Source of the DNA: Clostridia bacterium
GTDB lineage: Bacteria > Bacillota > Peptococcia > DRI-13 > SM3-B62
DNA length: 38,115 bases
Direction of reading: 5' to 3'
Assembly (NCBI GenBank): GCA_018432615.1
Contig: JAHDSQ010000051.1
Span: 1-38,115 of the forward strand
In this document: positions 7,949 through 16,559 of the stretch, in pieces
Layout of the letters: each line of letters starts with the position of its first letter
Position numbering within the stretch: the stretch's first letter is position 1
Translations under genes and position numbers: made by a program
The notes under the pieces: model-generated
What the model saw: only the letters and a program-made list of their open reading frames with translations
Databases searched by the model: none
Told to the model about the DNA's origin: nothing

Positions 7949-7965
7949 TGTACATTATAATGTAC
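7949..7965 (-). promoter_or_regulatory. YefM operator palindrome
   Basis: A perfect 16-bp palindrome (GTACATTA/TAATGTAC, 7950-7965) sits about 20 bp upstream of the antitoxin start. It contains TGTACA (7949-7954), the core known for E. coli YefM operators. The TATAAT-like centre suggests it also overlaps the promoter, as expected for autorepression. Confidence 0.65.
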
Positions 7966-8122
7966 GCGAAGGATATTGTCAATGAGCATGCACATCATGG
8001 TGTGGGTTTTGCTATATTTCAGATGGAGTAAAAAATTCATCTAAAGTAAGTTTTTTTATTAATATATAGAGATTTATGGTAAAATGGTCAAATAAGGTGA
8101 CAGATAGGAGAGTGAATAAATA

Positions 8123-9361
8123 ATGGAGTTTTCGATGATGGCTTCCCACGCCAGAGGCAAAGGCACGAAACCGGATGCTGTGTTTGCTGTTTTAAAGAGA
8201 GCCAATGATGCTATGGCTAAGTATGGCAAGGAAAAGGTTGTTAACGCTACGATAGGTGCGATCTACGATGATGACGGGAAATTCGTGGCCCTTTCATCCG
8301 TAAGTGAGTATTATCGCAAAATGGCGGATGAAGAGATGATGAGTTACGCCCCTATCGCCGGAATACCTGAGTTCTTGCAGGCTGCAATAGACTACGCCTT
8401 TCAGGGTAATCAGCCTGAGAATACATATACGGCTGCGGTGGCAACGCCCGGGGGGACCGGTGGCATACGTCATGCTTTTTACAACTATTTGGAGCAAGGG
8501 GACAAAGCCCTTATTCCGGATTGGTTCTGGGGCCCTTATAAAACGATTGCCGATGAACACCTGCGTGGTGTGGAAACTTATAAGATGTTTGACGAAGATT
8601 ATAACTTTACCCTGGAGGATGTCAAAGTCAAAACCGGTGAGCTTTTGGCGGCACAGGACAATGTCGTGGTGGTTTTCAACACACCGGGTCATAATCCCAC
8701 CGGGTACAGCATGACTGATGAAAACTGGAGCGAGATTTTGGAGTTTTTCAAAACCCAAGTGTCGGATAAGCAGAAGAAAATAACGGTAGTTGTTGATATG
8801 GCCTATATTGACTTTGTGGGTTCGTCCCAGAAAACCAGAAACTTTATGAAGCTGTTCGGGGGACTGCCGGAAAACATTCTAATCACACTGGCCTTTAGCA
8901 TGTCAAAATCATTTACAAGTTATGGTATGCGTTCCGGAGCTTTGATTGCCGTAAGCTCCTCGGCTGAGGTTGTGCGTGAGTTCGCTAACGGCTGTCAGTT
9001 TTCCAGCCGGGGTGTATGGTCCAATGGTACCCGGGCTTGTCAGAGATTATTGGCGGATATGATGAAGGATCCGCAGTTAAAAGCTAAGATGGATAAAGAA
9101 AGAGAACAATACAGCAGTCTGATACTCAAAAGGGCAGATATCTTCATTAAAGAAGCACAAGAGGTAGGGTTGAAGATGTTGCCATATCACGGAGGATTTT
9201 TCATTACCGTGCCTGCGGCGGATCCTAAAGCTACAGCGGAAAAGCTGGAAGCGGATAATATCTTTGTGGTTCCTTTGAAAAAGGGTATTCGTTTTGCCGT
9301 ATGTGCTCTACCGACACAACAAATGTCCGGTTTAGCGGCTAAGACAAAGGCTGCTCTCTAA
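8123..9361 (+). CDS. Class I/II PLP aminotransferase
   Basis: 412 residues of fold-type I aminotransferase. The PLP lysine is in SMSKSFTSYGMRSG (Lys about 262), the substrate-cofactor loop is NTPGHNPTG (Asn about 191), and VVVDMAYIDF gives the Asp and Tyr that hold the pyridine ring. The N-terminus is close to aspartate/aromatic aminotransferases. ATAGGAGAG at about 8105-8113 precedes ATG 8123, and TGGTAAAAT at 8077-8085 could be an extended -10. It stands alone between the toxin-antitoxin pair and the palindrome, so the context does not identify the amino acid. A role in aspartate or aromatic amino acid turnover is a reasonable guess only. Confidence 0.85.
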   Translation: MEFSMMASHARGKGTKPDAVFAVLKRANDAMAKYGKEKVVNATIGAIYDDDGKFVALSSVSEYYRKMADEEMMSYAPIAGIPEFLQAAIDYAFQGNQPENTYTAAVATPGGTGGIRHAFYNYLEQGDKALIPDWFWGPYKTIADEHLRGVETYKMFDEDYNFTLEDVKVKTGELLAAQDNVVVVFNTPGHNPTGYSMTDENWSEILEFFKTQVSDKQKKITVVVDMAYIDFVGSSQKTRNFMKLFGGLPENILITLAFSMSKSFTSYGMRSGALIAVSSSAEVVREFANGCQFSSRGVWSNGTRACQRLLADMMKDPQLKAKMDKEREQYSSLILKRADIFIKEAQEVGLKMLPYHGGFFITVPAADPKATAEKLEADNIFVVPLKKGIRFAVCALPTQQMSGLAAKTKAAL

Positions 9362-9383
9362 ACCGAGTTAATGAAGTAATGAA

Positions 9384-9445
9384 GGGGTCAGGCTTGAATA
9401 ATTCACTTATTCCATGGAATAAGTGAATTATTCAAGCCTGACCCC
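9384..9445. repeat. 62-bp perfect palindrome of the REP/RAYT kind
   Basis: From GGGGTCAGGCTTG at the left end to CAAGCCTGACCCC at the right end, every base pairs with its mirror. The centre is CCATGG. The GGGGTCAGGCTTG ends are a sequence I associate with dispersed REP-like elements mobilised by IS200-type (RAYT) transposases. No transposase is present here. In RNA it would form a very stable hairpin and could end aminotransferase transcription, although no T-run follows. Confidence 0.75.
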
Positions 9446-9522
9446 ATGTTTTATTTAAAAGCGGAAATGGTAAGAATAGTACTATGTTTTTTATTGTGCA
9501 GCCAAGGAGGATGTGTTTAACA

Positions 9523-10575
9523 ATGAGGACAAAAATAGGAATTCCCCGGGCTCTTTTTTCTTACCTGTATTTTCCGTTTTGGTACACTTTTTTTTCTAAG
9601 CTGGGGCTGGAGGTAATTATATCGTCTTCTACAAGCAAACAAAGTCTTGATTTCGGTGTTAAGGAGGCCGTAAACGATGCTTGTTTGCCGATTAAGCTTT
9701 ATCATGGTCATGTCGTTGAATTAAAAGACAAGGTGGATGTGTTGTTCCTACCCCGGTTGGTGAATGTGAAAGGGTCCGGCAAGGAAACCTTTTGCCCGAA
9801 ATTTCTCGGGCTGCCGGATATGATAAGAAATTCCATTGCAGGGCTGCCGGAAATTATTGATGAAAATATCGAATTAGTACACGATATTTTCCCCCTCAAC
9901 AAGGCTTGTCATAAAATTGCGCGAAGGCTGGACAAAAGCGGCTTCGTTGTATGGCGGGCCATAAACAGCGGGAAGAAAAGCCAACAAGCATTTCTGAAAC
10001 ATCTGGCACAGGGAATTTCTGCCGACAGGGCCATTGACATGATGATAGCAGGAAAAACGCTGCAGCTTCCAGAGGAAAAGCCCTCATCTGCGGATATTAG
10101 TCTTGCCGTTTTAGGTTATCCCTACTTAGTATATGATTCTTTCATCAATGCAGACTTGTTTGCTAGAATGCAAGAAATGGGGGTAAATCTTCAGACGGTG
10201 GAAATGGTACCGCCCCAATGCCTTAAGAAACAAGGCAAGCATTTGGTAAAGAATCTTTTTTGGCATTTCAGCAATCGTACTGTTCGTGCAAACTTATTTT
10301 ACCTCACAGAACATAAGGTTGACGGCATTGTACACGTAACCGCCTTTGGCTGCGGGCCGGACACCATGGTCAATAAGCTCATGGAGCTTGAGGCAAAAGA
10401 CTATGAAAGAACGCCCTTCATGACGCTTTCCCTTGATGAACACACGGGCGAAGCCGGGGTAGCAACCAGGGTGGAGGCCTTTGTGGATATGCTGAGACTG
10501 CGGAAAAACAAAGGACATGTTAAAAACATGAATAATTGGGGAAACATATGGAGAGACAGAGACATATGGGTATGA
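9523..10575 (+). CDS. Activase-related protein (DUF2229/HgdB-like), first partner
   Basis: 350 residues. The start KIGIPRALFSYLYFPFWYTFF and the following NDACLPIKLYHGHV and ETFCPKFLGLPDM are typical of the DUF2229/COG3581 group related to the HgdB subunit of 2-hydroxyacyl-CoA dehydratases. Cysteines in these motifs and in AFGCGPD could bind an iron-sulfur cluster. The ATG at 9484 is rejected because AAGGAGG (9504-9510) and family alignment favour 9523. It precedes the activase by 33 bp and belongs with it and the third gene. No dehydratase subunit with a clear substrate pocket, CoA-transferase or acyl-CoA dehydrogenase is nearby, so the reaction is unknown. Confidence 0.75.
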   Translation: MRTKIGIPRALFSYLYFPFWYTFFSKLGLEVIISSSTSKQSLDFGVKEAVNDACLPIKLYHGHVVELKDKVDVLFLPRLVNVKGSGKETFCPKFLGLPDMIRNSIAGLPEIIDENIELVHDIFPLNKACHKIARRLDKSGFVVWRAINSGKKSQQAFLKHLAQGISADRAIDMMIAGKTLQLPEEKPSSADISLAVLGYPYLVYDSFINADLFARMQEMGVNLQTVEMVPPQCLKKQGKHLVKNLFWHFSNRTVRANLFYLTEHKVDGIVHVTAFGCGPDTMVNKLMELEAKDYERTPFMTLSLDEHTGEAGVATRVEAFVDMLRLRKNKGHVKNMNNWGNIWRDRDIWV

Positions 10576-10608
10576 CCTGATGACAAGGCAAAATGTTAGG
10601 AGGACCGT

Positions 10609-11592
10609 ATGGTGAAAGCATATTTAGGTGTTGATGTGGGTTCGGTAAGTACTAACTTTGTAGTGATGAATGAGGATGGTGCAGTGATTGATTGCTTGTA
10701 TTTGCGGACCCTTGGGCAACCGGTGAAGGCTATTCAAAATGGTTTAAGAAAACTAGGAGAAAAGCTAAGTAATGAAGTAAAAATTGCGGGAGTCGGGACT
10801 ACGGGAAGTGCTCGTAATTTAACAGGGGTTTTAGTGGGGGCTGATATTGTTAAAAATGAGATTACCGCACATGCCGTAGCGGTATCCAACATGGTGCCCG
10901 GTGCCCAAACAATAATTGAAATCGGGGGACAGGATTCTAAAATCATTATCATGCGTGACGGTATTGTCACCGATTTTGCCATGAATACGGTGTGTGCGGC
11001 AGGTACCGGATCTTTTTTAGACCAACAGGCTTCTCGCCTGAGTATACCTATTGAAAGCTTTGGGGAACTTGCCTTAAAAGCAAAAACCCCGGTAAGGATT
11101 GCCGGGCGCTGTGCGGTGTTCGCCGAATCGGATATGGTCCATAAACAGCAGTTAGGGCATTCTACCGAGGATATTATTGCCGGTCTGTGTGAGGCCTTAG
11201 TGCGAAACTATCTGAACAATGTGGGCAAAGGGAAGGAGATTCTTGCCCCGATAGTATTCCAGGGTGGGGTTGCCGCAAATATGGGGATCAAGGCTGCCTT
11301 TGAAAAAGCCCTAGGTGCAAAAATGATTATTCCGCGATATTTTAATGTCATGGGTGCGGTAGGCGCCTGTTATCTTGCCATGGATGCCGTGCAGGGAAAA
11401 CAAACCGTTTTTAAAGGGTGGAAGGCCGCAGGCTTCAGTTTCCGTCCCAGCAGCTTTGAGTGTAAGGGCTGTCCGAACAGGTGTGAAATAATACAGATAT
11501 TCGAAAATGATGTCCTCATTGCCCGCTGGGGCGATAGGTGCGGGAAATGGTCGGATCTGGGTGTCAAGACTGAGGACGTAAAAGCTGGATAA
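10609..11592 (+). CDS. HgdC/BadF-type ATP-dependent activase
   Basis: 327 residues of the ASKHA-fold activase family. YLGVDVGSVSTNFVV is the phosphate-1 loop, GVGTTGSARN and IIEIGGQDSK are the other ATP-binding loops, and NTVCAAGTGSF (Cys 129) and IAGRCAVFAESD (Cys 168) match the two cysteines that hold the bridging [4Fe-4S] cluster in HgdC. The protein is about 60 residues longer than HgdC. The extra tail carries CKGCPNRCEI and GDRCGKW, a possible second metal site. Such proteins use ATP hydrolysis to fire a low-potential electron into a partner iron-sulfur protein. The two flanking genes are the probable partners. Confidence 0.88.
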   Translation: MVKAYLGVDVGSVSTNFVVMNEDGAVIDCLYLRTLGQPVKAIQNGLRKLGEKLSNEVKIAGVGTTGSARNLTGVLVGADIVKNEITAHAVAVSNMVPGAQTIIEIGGQDSKIIIMRDGIVTDFAMNTVCAAGTGSFLDQQASRLSIPIESFGELALKAKTPVRIAGRCAVFAESDMVHKQQLGHSTEDIIAGLCEALVRNYLNNVGKGKEILAPIVFQGGVAANMGIKAAFEKALGAKMIIPRYFNVMGAVGACYLAMDAVQGKQTVFKGWKAAGFSFRPSSFECKGCPNRCEIIQIFENDVLIARWGDRCGKWSDLGVKTEDVKAG

Positions 11593-11625
11593 AAAGATGG
11601 ATATTTTTAGGGAGTGAAAAGTTTT

Positions 11626-12735
11626 ATGCTGGTTTCTTTTCCACACATGGGAGAGTTGTACCTGGCTGTAGAAAAAATGTGTAATCTTATGGCTATACCG
11701 TGTGTCGTACCTGCTCGTCCGGGGCCAACGACCCTGAAAAAGGGTAGTGAACTGGCACCGGAAGGTTCCTGTTTGCCCTTTTGCCTTATCCTGGGTAATA
11801 TGCAAGAAGCGCTGGAACTGGGAGCCGATACTTTGATGATGCTGGGCGGAAGAGGGCCCTGCCGCTTTGGCTATTTTATTTATTTGGCCGAAAAGATACT
11901 TAAAGAGGCAGGTTATGATTTTCAAACATTAATTATTGACAGAGGCCATATATATCAAAGCTATAGAACTATTAGAAATAACACAGATGCTTCTTGGTCT
12001 CGCTTGATTCGGGCTGTGAGTTTTTCTTGGCGTCTTTTGGCCTGTGAAGAATTTTTAAGAAAGATAAAAAGAGAAGGTCGGGCCTATGCGGTAGATAAAA
12101 AGGGTTTTGATGAGGCGATGTTATACTGGGAAGAAAAAATTAAGGGGATATCCGACGAAAGAGAAATACAAAGGATAGAGCAAGAAATCTTTAAATATGT
12201 CGGGGAAATGGCAAGGCATCCGGAAGAAAGGATTCTCAAAATAGGATTAGTCGGAGATATTTATACTTTGCTGGAACCTTATGCTAATCATGGCATAGAA
12301 GAATTCCTCATGGAGAGAGGAGTAAGTGTGTATAAGGAAATATCCGTCGTAAACTGGTTACCGAATGCTTTATTTCCCTGGAGGAAGGGGAGGTACAGAG
12401 AAACGCTGTTGCAACAAGCTTTTCCGTATTTAAAAAATCATGTGGGAGGCTTTGGCCTTGAGTCGGTTGCCGGTGCCAGGAGGATGAGGGAACTGTCTGT
12501 AGACGGCGTGCTCCAATTGTTTCCTTTGGGATGCATGCCTGAAATAGTGGCCCATAGTGCCTTGAATAGAATGTGTGTTCAAGAGGGAATTCCCATAATG
12601 AGCATGGCCTTGGACGGGCATCAGAGTGCAACGGGTCTGGAAACGCGTCTGGAGGCCTTCCTTGATATGGTAAACAGTAAACACAAATACGCCGGTCCTT
12701 GCTTGAGGAATAAGGTATCTTCATGTATAATGTGA
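11626..12735 (+). CDS. Activase-related protein (HgdB/COG3580-like), second partner
   Basis: 369 residues from the ATG at 11626. A GTG at 11614 is possible, but its only ribosome-binding sequence overlaps it. Motifs are SFPHMGELY, PEGSCLPFCLILGNM, GGRGPCRFGYF and LFPLGCMPEIVAHSAL. Cysteines in each resemble the cluster ligands of HgdB-like subunits. The second half, VGDIYTLLEPYANHGIEEFL and MSMALDGHQSATGLETRLEAF, is characteristic of this group. It completes a three-gene set with the activase. Large clostridial proteins of this family carry the same parts in one chain, so this set looks like the split form. The substrate is unknown. Confidence 0.75.
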   Translation: MLVSFPHMGELYLAVEKMCNLMAIPCVVPARPGPTTLKKGSELAPEGSCLPFCLILGNMQEALELGADTLMMLGGRGPCRFGYFIYLAEKILKEAGYDFQTLIIDRGHIYQSYRTIRNNTDASWSRLIRAVSFSWRLLACEEFLRKIKREGRAYAVDKKGFDEAMLYWEEKIKGISDEREIQRIEQEIFKYVGEMARHPEERILKIGLVGDIYTLLEPYANHGIEEFLMERGVSVYKEISVVNWLPNALFPWRKGRYRETLLQQAFPYLKNHVGGFGLESVAGARRMRELSVDGVLQLFPLGCMPEIVAHSALNRMCVQEGIPIMSMALDGHQSATGLETRLEAFLDMVNSKHKYAGPCLRNKVSSCIM

Positions 12736-12741
12736 CCACAA

Positions 12742-13011
12742 TTACCTTTGAGGTGAGATGACAACAGTGATGCTGCTGATGATCATTTCTGTGCTGCAGC
12801 TTCCCGGATGTTCATGAGAGCATTGATGACGGTATTCCGCACGAGGCAGGATTACGGATAGTTCGGCAGGAGTATCAGAGGTGGTTTCACGCAAGACAGA
12901 TAAGTTTATACCCCAAAGGTTCAAGCTAACACAATCTCTGGTGTAGTTGTTTTTGTTCTCCGTGTTGTTTTGAGGCTTTCCATAATGGATTTTGAAAAAA
13001 GGTTTTTGCAT
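12742..13011 (-). CDS. Small uncharacterised minus-strand protein
   Basis: 89 residues, opening MQKPFFKIHYGKPQNNTENK. I do not recognise it. The best support is a strong ribosome-binding site: read on the minus strand, AGAGGAGG is followed 7 nt later by the ATG at 13011, and AT-rich promoter-like sequence lies before that. There is no signal peptide or membrane segment. It has three cysteines, two of them in the QCSHEHPGSC stretch. It lies convergently against the HgdB-like gene, ending 6 bp from it, and fills most of a roughly 400-bp gap that otherwise holds nothing I can identify. It could be a chance open frame. Confidence 0.4.
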   Translation of the reverse strand: MQKPFFKIHYGKPQNNTENKNNYTRDCVSLNLWGINLSVLRETTSDTPAELSVILPRAEYRHQCSHEHPGSCSTEMIISSITVVISPQR

Positions 13012-13137
13012 TTTTATTCCTCCTCTTATTATATATATGGGGTAAGGCTCAAACCTGCTAAAGTATGTTAATACGAATGATGATTTCCGGGTGGATATCA
13101 CTACAAATACTTATTGGACGTGAAAGGGGAGATTGTT

Positions 13138-14826
13138 TTGCCGAGAAGAAGCGTTAGCAGAGAACAAATGATTACAGTGAATTACCGTGGGAAATCATTT
13201 AAGGTGACAGCGGGAGTAACTTTTTTGTCGCTTGTCGAGCGTTTGTCTGATGGGGGCTTATCGCCTATCGTTGCCGTAAGATACAACAATGAATTGTTGG
13301 GATTGCATGAAGAAGTGAAAGAGTCCGGCAACTTGGAATTTTTGGATTTAACAACAGAGGATGGTTTGAGGGTATATCGCCAGAGCCTGGTCATGCTTTT
13401 GACAAAGGCTGTTTTTGAGGCGTTCCCACGCTATAGGGTTATCGTGAGGCATTCCATGGGTAAAAGCTATTACTGTGAAATAGAAGGACTTCAGTCCATG
13501 CCGGCTTTAGAGATTGTTGCCTTGGAAGCAAAAATGCGCGAGTTGGTGAAAGAAAATATTTCAATTGTTCCTCAATTATTACCAAAAGAAGAGGCTAAAA
13601 AGCTGCTGAAGCAGTCCGGCCATGATGATACCGTCGAACTATTGCATGAATTGGACCTAGAGAATGTAACCCTGTACTCTGCCGGTTCGTATTCTTACTA
13701 TTCCCACATTGTTTTGGCCGCCGGGACAGGGGCTTTAGGTGTGTTTAAGCTTGAATTGTATCAGAATGGCTTCTTACTGCGTTTTCCTGCTGCAGACGAT
13801 CCGTCAGTTGTTGCGCCCTGCCTTTACCTGCCTAAGTTGGGGCAAATATGGAATGAATCTGCAAAATGGGCAGAAATCCTAGGCGTTTGCAACATGTCTG
13901 GACTCCTAAGCAAACTGGGAAACGATACCAACGGAGGGAGAGAGCTTATTCATGTGAATGAAGCCTTGCATGAGAAAAAAATTGCACAAATAGCCGATGT
14001 TATTTATGCCCACCGCGACAGGCTTCGCCTTATCTTGATTGCAGGCCCTTCCTCGTCGGGAAAAACCACCTTTGCTCAGAGACTGGCCATACAACTGCGC
14101 GTTTTAGGGTTAAAGCCGGTGGCCCTCTCCACAGACGACTATTTTGTCGATCGTGACCTAACCCCGTTGGACGAAAAAGGAGAGTACGATTTTGAAGCGT
14201 TAGAAACCGTGGATGTTACTCTTTTCAACGAACATTTGCAAAGGCTGATGGCTTCCGAAGAAGTAGAGTGCCCCTTTTTTAATTTTCAAAGGGGTGTACG
14301 GGAAAAGGGCGGACAAAAGTTGCAGGTGGAGGAGAATAATCCAATAATTATCGAGGGAATTCATGCCCTGAACGAAAAACTAACGCCGTCCGTTCGGCGC
14401 GAGAATAAGTATAAGATCTATATCAGCGCCTTAACACAGCTTCTCATTGATGACAGTAACCGCATTAAAACTACCGATACTCGTCTTCTGCGGCGTATTG
14501 TCAGAGACAAGAACTATCGTTCCCAGAACGCGCTGGATACTCTAAAACGCTGGCAGTCTGTGCGGCGCGGTGAGGAAAAAAACATTTTTCCATATCAGGA
14601 AGATGCGGATATTATGTTCAATTCCGCCTTGGTATATGAGATTCCCGTTCTGAAAAAATACGCCTATCCGCTGCTGAAAGCAATTGACCGAAACGAGAGC
14701 GAATATTCAGATGCCAAGCGGTTATTAGATTTGATTGCCATGTTCCCGGAGTTATCCCCTGAGGCTGTTCCCCTTAATTCTATTATGCGGGAATTTATTG
14801 GTGGCAGTTCAATCCACAAAAACTAA
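13138..14826 (+). CDS. Nucleoside (uridine) kinase with N-terminal TGS and tRNA-synthetase-like domains
   Basis: 562 residues from a TTG at 13138. AAGGGGAG at 13124-13131 lies 6 nt upstream of it, which beats the TTG at 13114. The N-terminus (about residues 10-75) is a TGS-like ubiquitin fold. The middle resembles the second additional domain of threonyl-tRNA synthetase. The C-terminal half is a P-loop kinase of the uridine kinase/phosphoribulokinase family: Walker A GPSSSGKTT (about 303-311), STDDYFVDR and IIEGIHALNE. It would phosphorylate a nucleoside, probably uridine or cytidine. The TGS fusion is a known Firmicute arrangement whose purpose is unsettled. It is monocistronic here. Confidence 0.88.
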   Translation: MPRRSVSREQMITVNYRGKSFKVTAGVTFLSLVERLSDGGLSPIVAVRYNNELLGLHEEVKESGNLEFLDLTTEDGLRVYRQSLVMLLTKAVFEAFPRYRVIVRHSMGKSYYCEIEGLQSMPALEIVALEAKMRELVKENISIVPQLLPKEEAKKLLKQSGHDDTVELLHELDLENVTLYSAGSYSYYSHIVLAAGTGALGVFKLELYQNGFLLRFPAADDPSVVAPCLYLPKLGQIWNESAKWAEILGVCNMSGLLSKLGNDTNGGRELIHVNEALHEKKIAQIADVIYAHRDRLRLILIAGPSSSGKTTFAQRLAIQLRVLGLKPVALSTDDYFVDRDLTPLDEKGEYDFEALETVDVTLFNEHLQRLMASEEVECPFFNFQRGVREKGGQKLQVEENNPIIIEGIHALNEKLTPSVRRENKYKIYISALTQLLIDDSNRIKTTDTRLLRRIVRDKNYRSQNALDTLKRWQSVRRGEEKNIFPYQEDADIMFNSALVYEIPVLKKYAYPLLKAIDRNESEYSDAKRLLDLIAMFPELSPEAVPLNSIMREFIGGSSIHKN

Positions 14827-14954
14827 AGAATTGTCGAAACACGTGTAAAAAGACTATATTAAGCTAAATAGAATGGGTTTATCATGGACATGGTCAGTGG
14901 AGGGCGATATAATAGGAAATGGAGTAAATATATATAAAGGGAGATGGTTAAAAG

Positions 14955-16463
14955 ATGGCTCGAGATCAATGGGGCACTAGGGTAGGCTTTATCCTTGCCG
15001 CTATAGGCTCCGCAATCGGACTGGGGAACATCTGACGATTTCCGTATGCATGTGCATCAAATGGAGGCGGTGCGTTTCTAATTCCTTATTTCTTTGCAAT
15101 TATAACTGCAGGTATTCCCATTATGATTTTGGAATTCACTATTGGGCATAAGTTTAGGGCAGGAGCTCCCGTGGCCTTTGCAAAAATGAATAAAAAATGG
15201 GAATGGCTGGGATGGTTCCAGGCTGCGGTTGCCTTCTTTATTACCGTGTATTATGTGGCTGTCGTTGCCTGGTCGTTAAGCTATATATTCTTTGCTTTTA
15301 CTCAGGCTTGGGGCGCTGATACCAGCGGGTTCTTTTTCGGTGAATATCTGGGATTAAGCGATGGGCCCTTACAGTTGGGAGGATTCCAATGGAAGGTGCT
15401 TATCCCGCTTTTGTTTGTATGGGTTTTGAACTTTTCTATCCTTTCTAAGGGTGTTAAAAGCGGGATCGAGAGAGCCAACAAGTTTCTGATTCCCGCATTG
15501 GTGGTGTTGGTTGGTATTATCGGGATTCGTGGTCTTACTCTGCCCGGAGCTGTCGACGGTTTAAATTATCTTTTTACCCCGGACTGGTCACAGATTGCCA
15601 ATCCTAAGGTATGGGTCGCTGCTTACGGACAGGTCTTTTTCAGTTTGAGTATCGCCTTTGCGATTATGATCGCCTACTCCAGCTATTTGCCGGAAAAGAC
15701 GGATATAGTCAACAACGCATTTATTACAGCCTTCAGTAACCATGGATTTTCACTTTTTGCCGCGTTTGGTGTTTTCAGCATTCTGGGTTATATGGCTCAG
15801 GCACAGGGGGTTCCCGTGGAGGAAGTAGCTACTGCGGGTGTAGGTCTTGCCTTTGTTGTGTTCCCGCAGGCCATCAGTACTTTGCCGGCTATGCAAGGAG
15901 TCATCGGGGCGGTTTTCTTCGGTACCTTATTGTTTGCGGGACTGTCCTCCAGCATGTCGATCATCGAGGCTTTTCTGGCGGGGGTCAGGGACAAGTTTGA
16001 TATGCCCAGACAGAAGGCACTTAACATTTGTTGCGGCGTTGCGTTTGTTATCAGTCTCTTATTTGCAACAAAGGCCGGGTTATATCTTTTGGATATTGTT
16101 GACTACTTTATTAACAATATGGGTATTGTTATCGGTGGCTTGATTGAGGTTATTCTAATCGGTTGGTTCTTTAACCTTGAAGACCTCAGACAACATGCCA
16201 ACAAGAACTCCGATTTTACGGTCGGTGGATGGTGGAATGTTATGATTAAGTTTGTAACTCCCCTGGTTCTTGGTGTTATGGTAATCATGACCATTATAGA
16301 AAATATCAGAGTGCCTTACGAAGGGTATTCATCCACTGCCTTGCTTATTTTTGGGTGGGGAGTCGTGATTGCTTGCTTTGTTCTTGGAATCATTTTCTCT
16401 AACCTGAAAAGCAAAAACAATGTGATGCTACAGCCTAATGAGGAGGTAAGCAAAGATGAATAG
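14955..16463 (+). pseudogene. MetP-like NSS sodium symporter interrupted by in-frame TGA
   Basis: From ATG 14955 (AAGGGAG at 14937-14943) the frame reads MARDQWGTRVGFILAAIGSA, then IGLGNI-stop-RFPYACASNGGGAFLIPYF. The TGA (15033-15035) replaces the nearly invariant Trp of GNxWRFPY in the sodium-binding first helix of neurotransmitter:sodium symporters. The following 475 codons are open and family-like to the stop at 16461-16463. ATG 15123 is only an internal Met; starting there would lose helix 1 and destroy sodium and substrate binding. The full protein would be about 502 residues, normal for the family. An intact metS overlaps its end, implying methionine/alanine-type uptake. It is most simply a recent G-to-A nonsense change. 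Readthrough or recoding is not excluded. Confidence 0.85.
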
Positions 16464-16551
16464 CGGCGCGATTATCATGATGGTTGTCGGATGCGGTTTT
16501 TTGTGGGGTGGCTTGGCCGTTTGTCTTAACATAGCGATGAAGAAGAAATAG
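16456..16551 (+). CDS. metS: MetS-type small subunit of the NSS transporter
   Basis: 31 residues, starting MNSGAIIMMVVGCGFLWGGL and ending in three lysines. It is a single hydrophobic helix with a positive C-terminus, matching the tiny MetS subunits that follow MetP-type methionine/alanine symporters. AGGAGG at 16441-16446 lies inside the end of the transporter gene, and the start overlaps the transporter stop by 8 nt, so translation is coupled. In characterised systems the small subunit is needed for uptake. It appears intact although the transporter carries a premature TGA. It is shorter than most gene finders report. Confidence 0.85.
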   Translation: MNSGAIIMMVVGCGFLWGGLAVCLNIAMKKK

Positions 16552-16559
16552 CATAGTTA

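Noticed and set aside
15033-15066. SECIS element for selenocysteine at the TGA
   Set aside because: Only a weak, wobble-containing hairpin with a short distance to the loop is seen, and the ancestral residue is Trp rather than Cys. Kept as a low-probability alternative.
15123-16463. Symporter as a normal gene starting at ATG 15123
   Set aside because: That start lies inside the family's conserved region after helix 1 and lacks a ribosome-binding site; the true frame starts at 14955 and contains a TGA.
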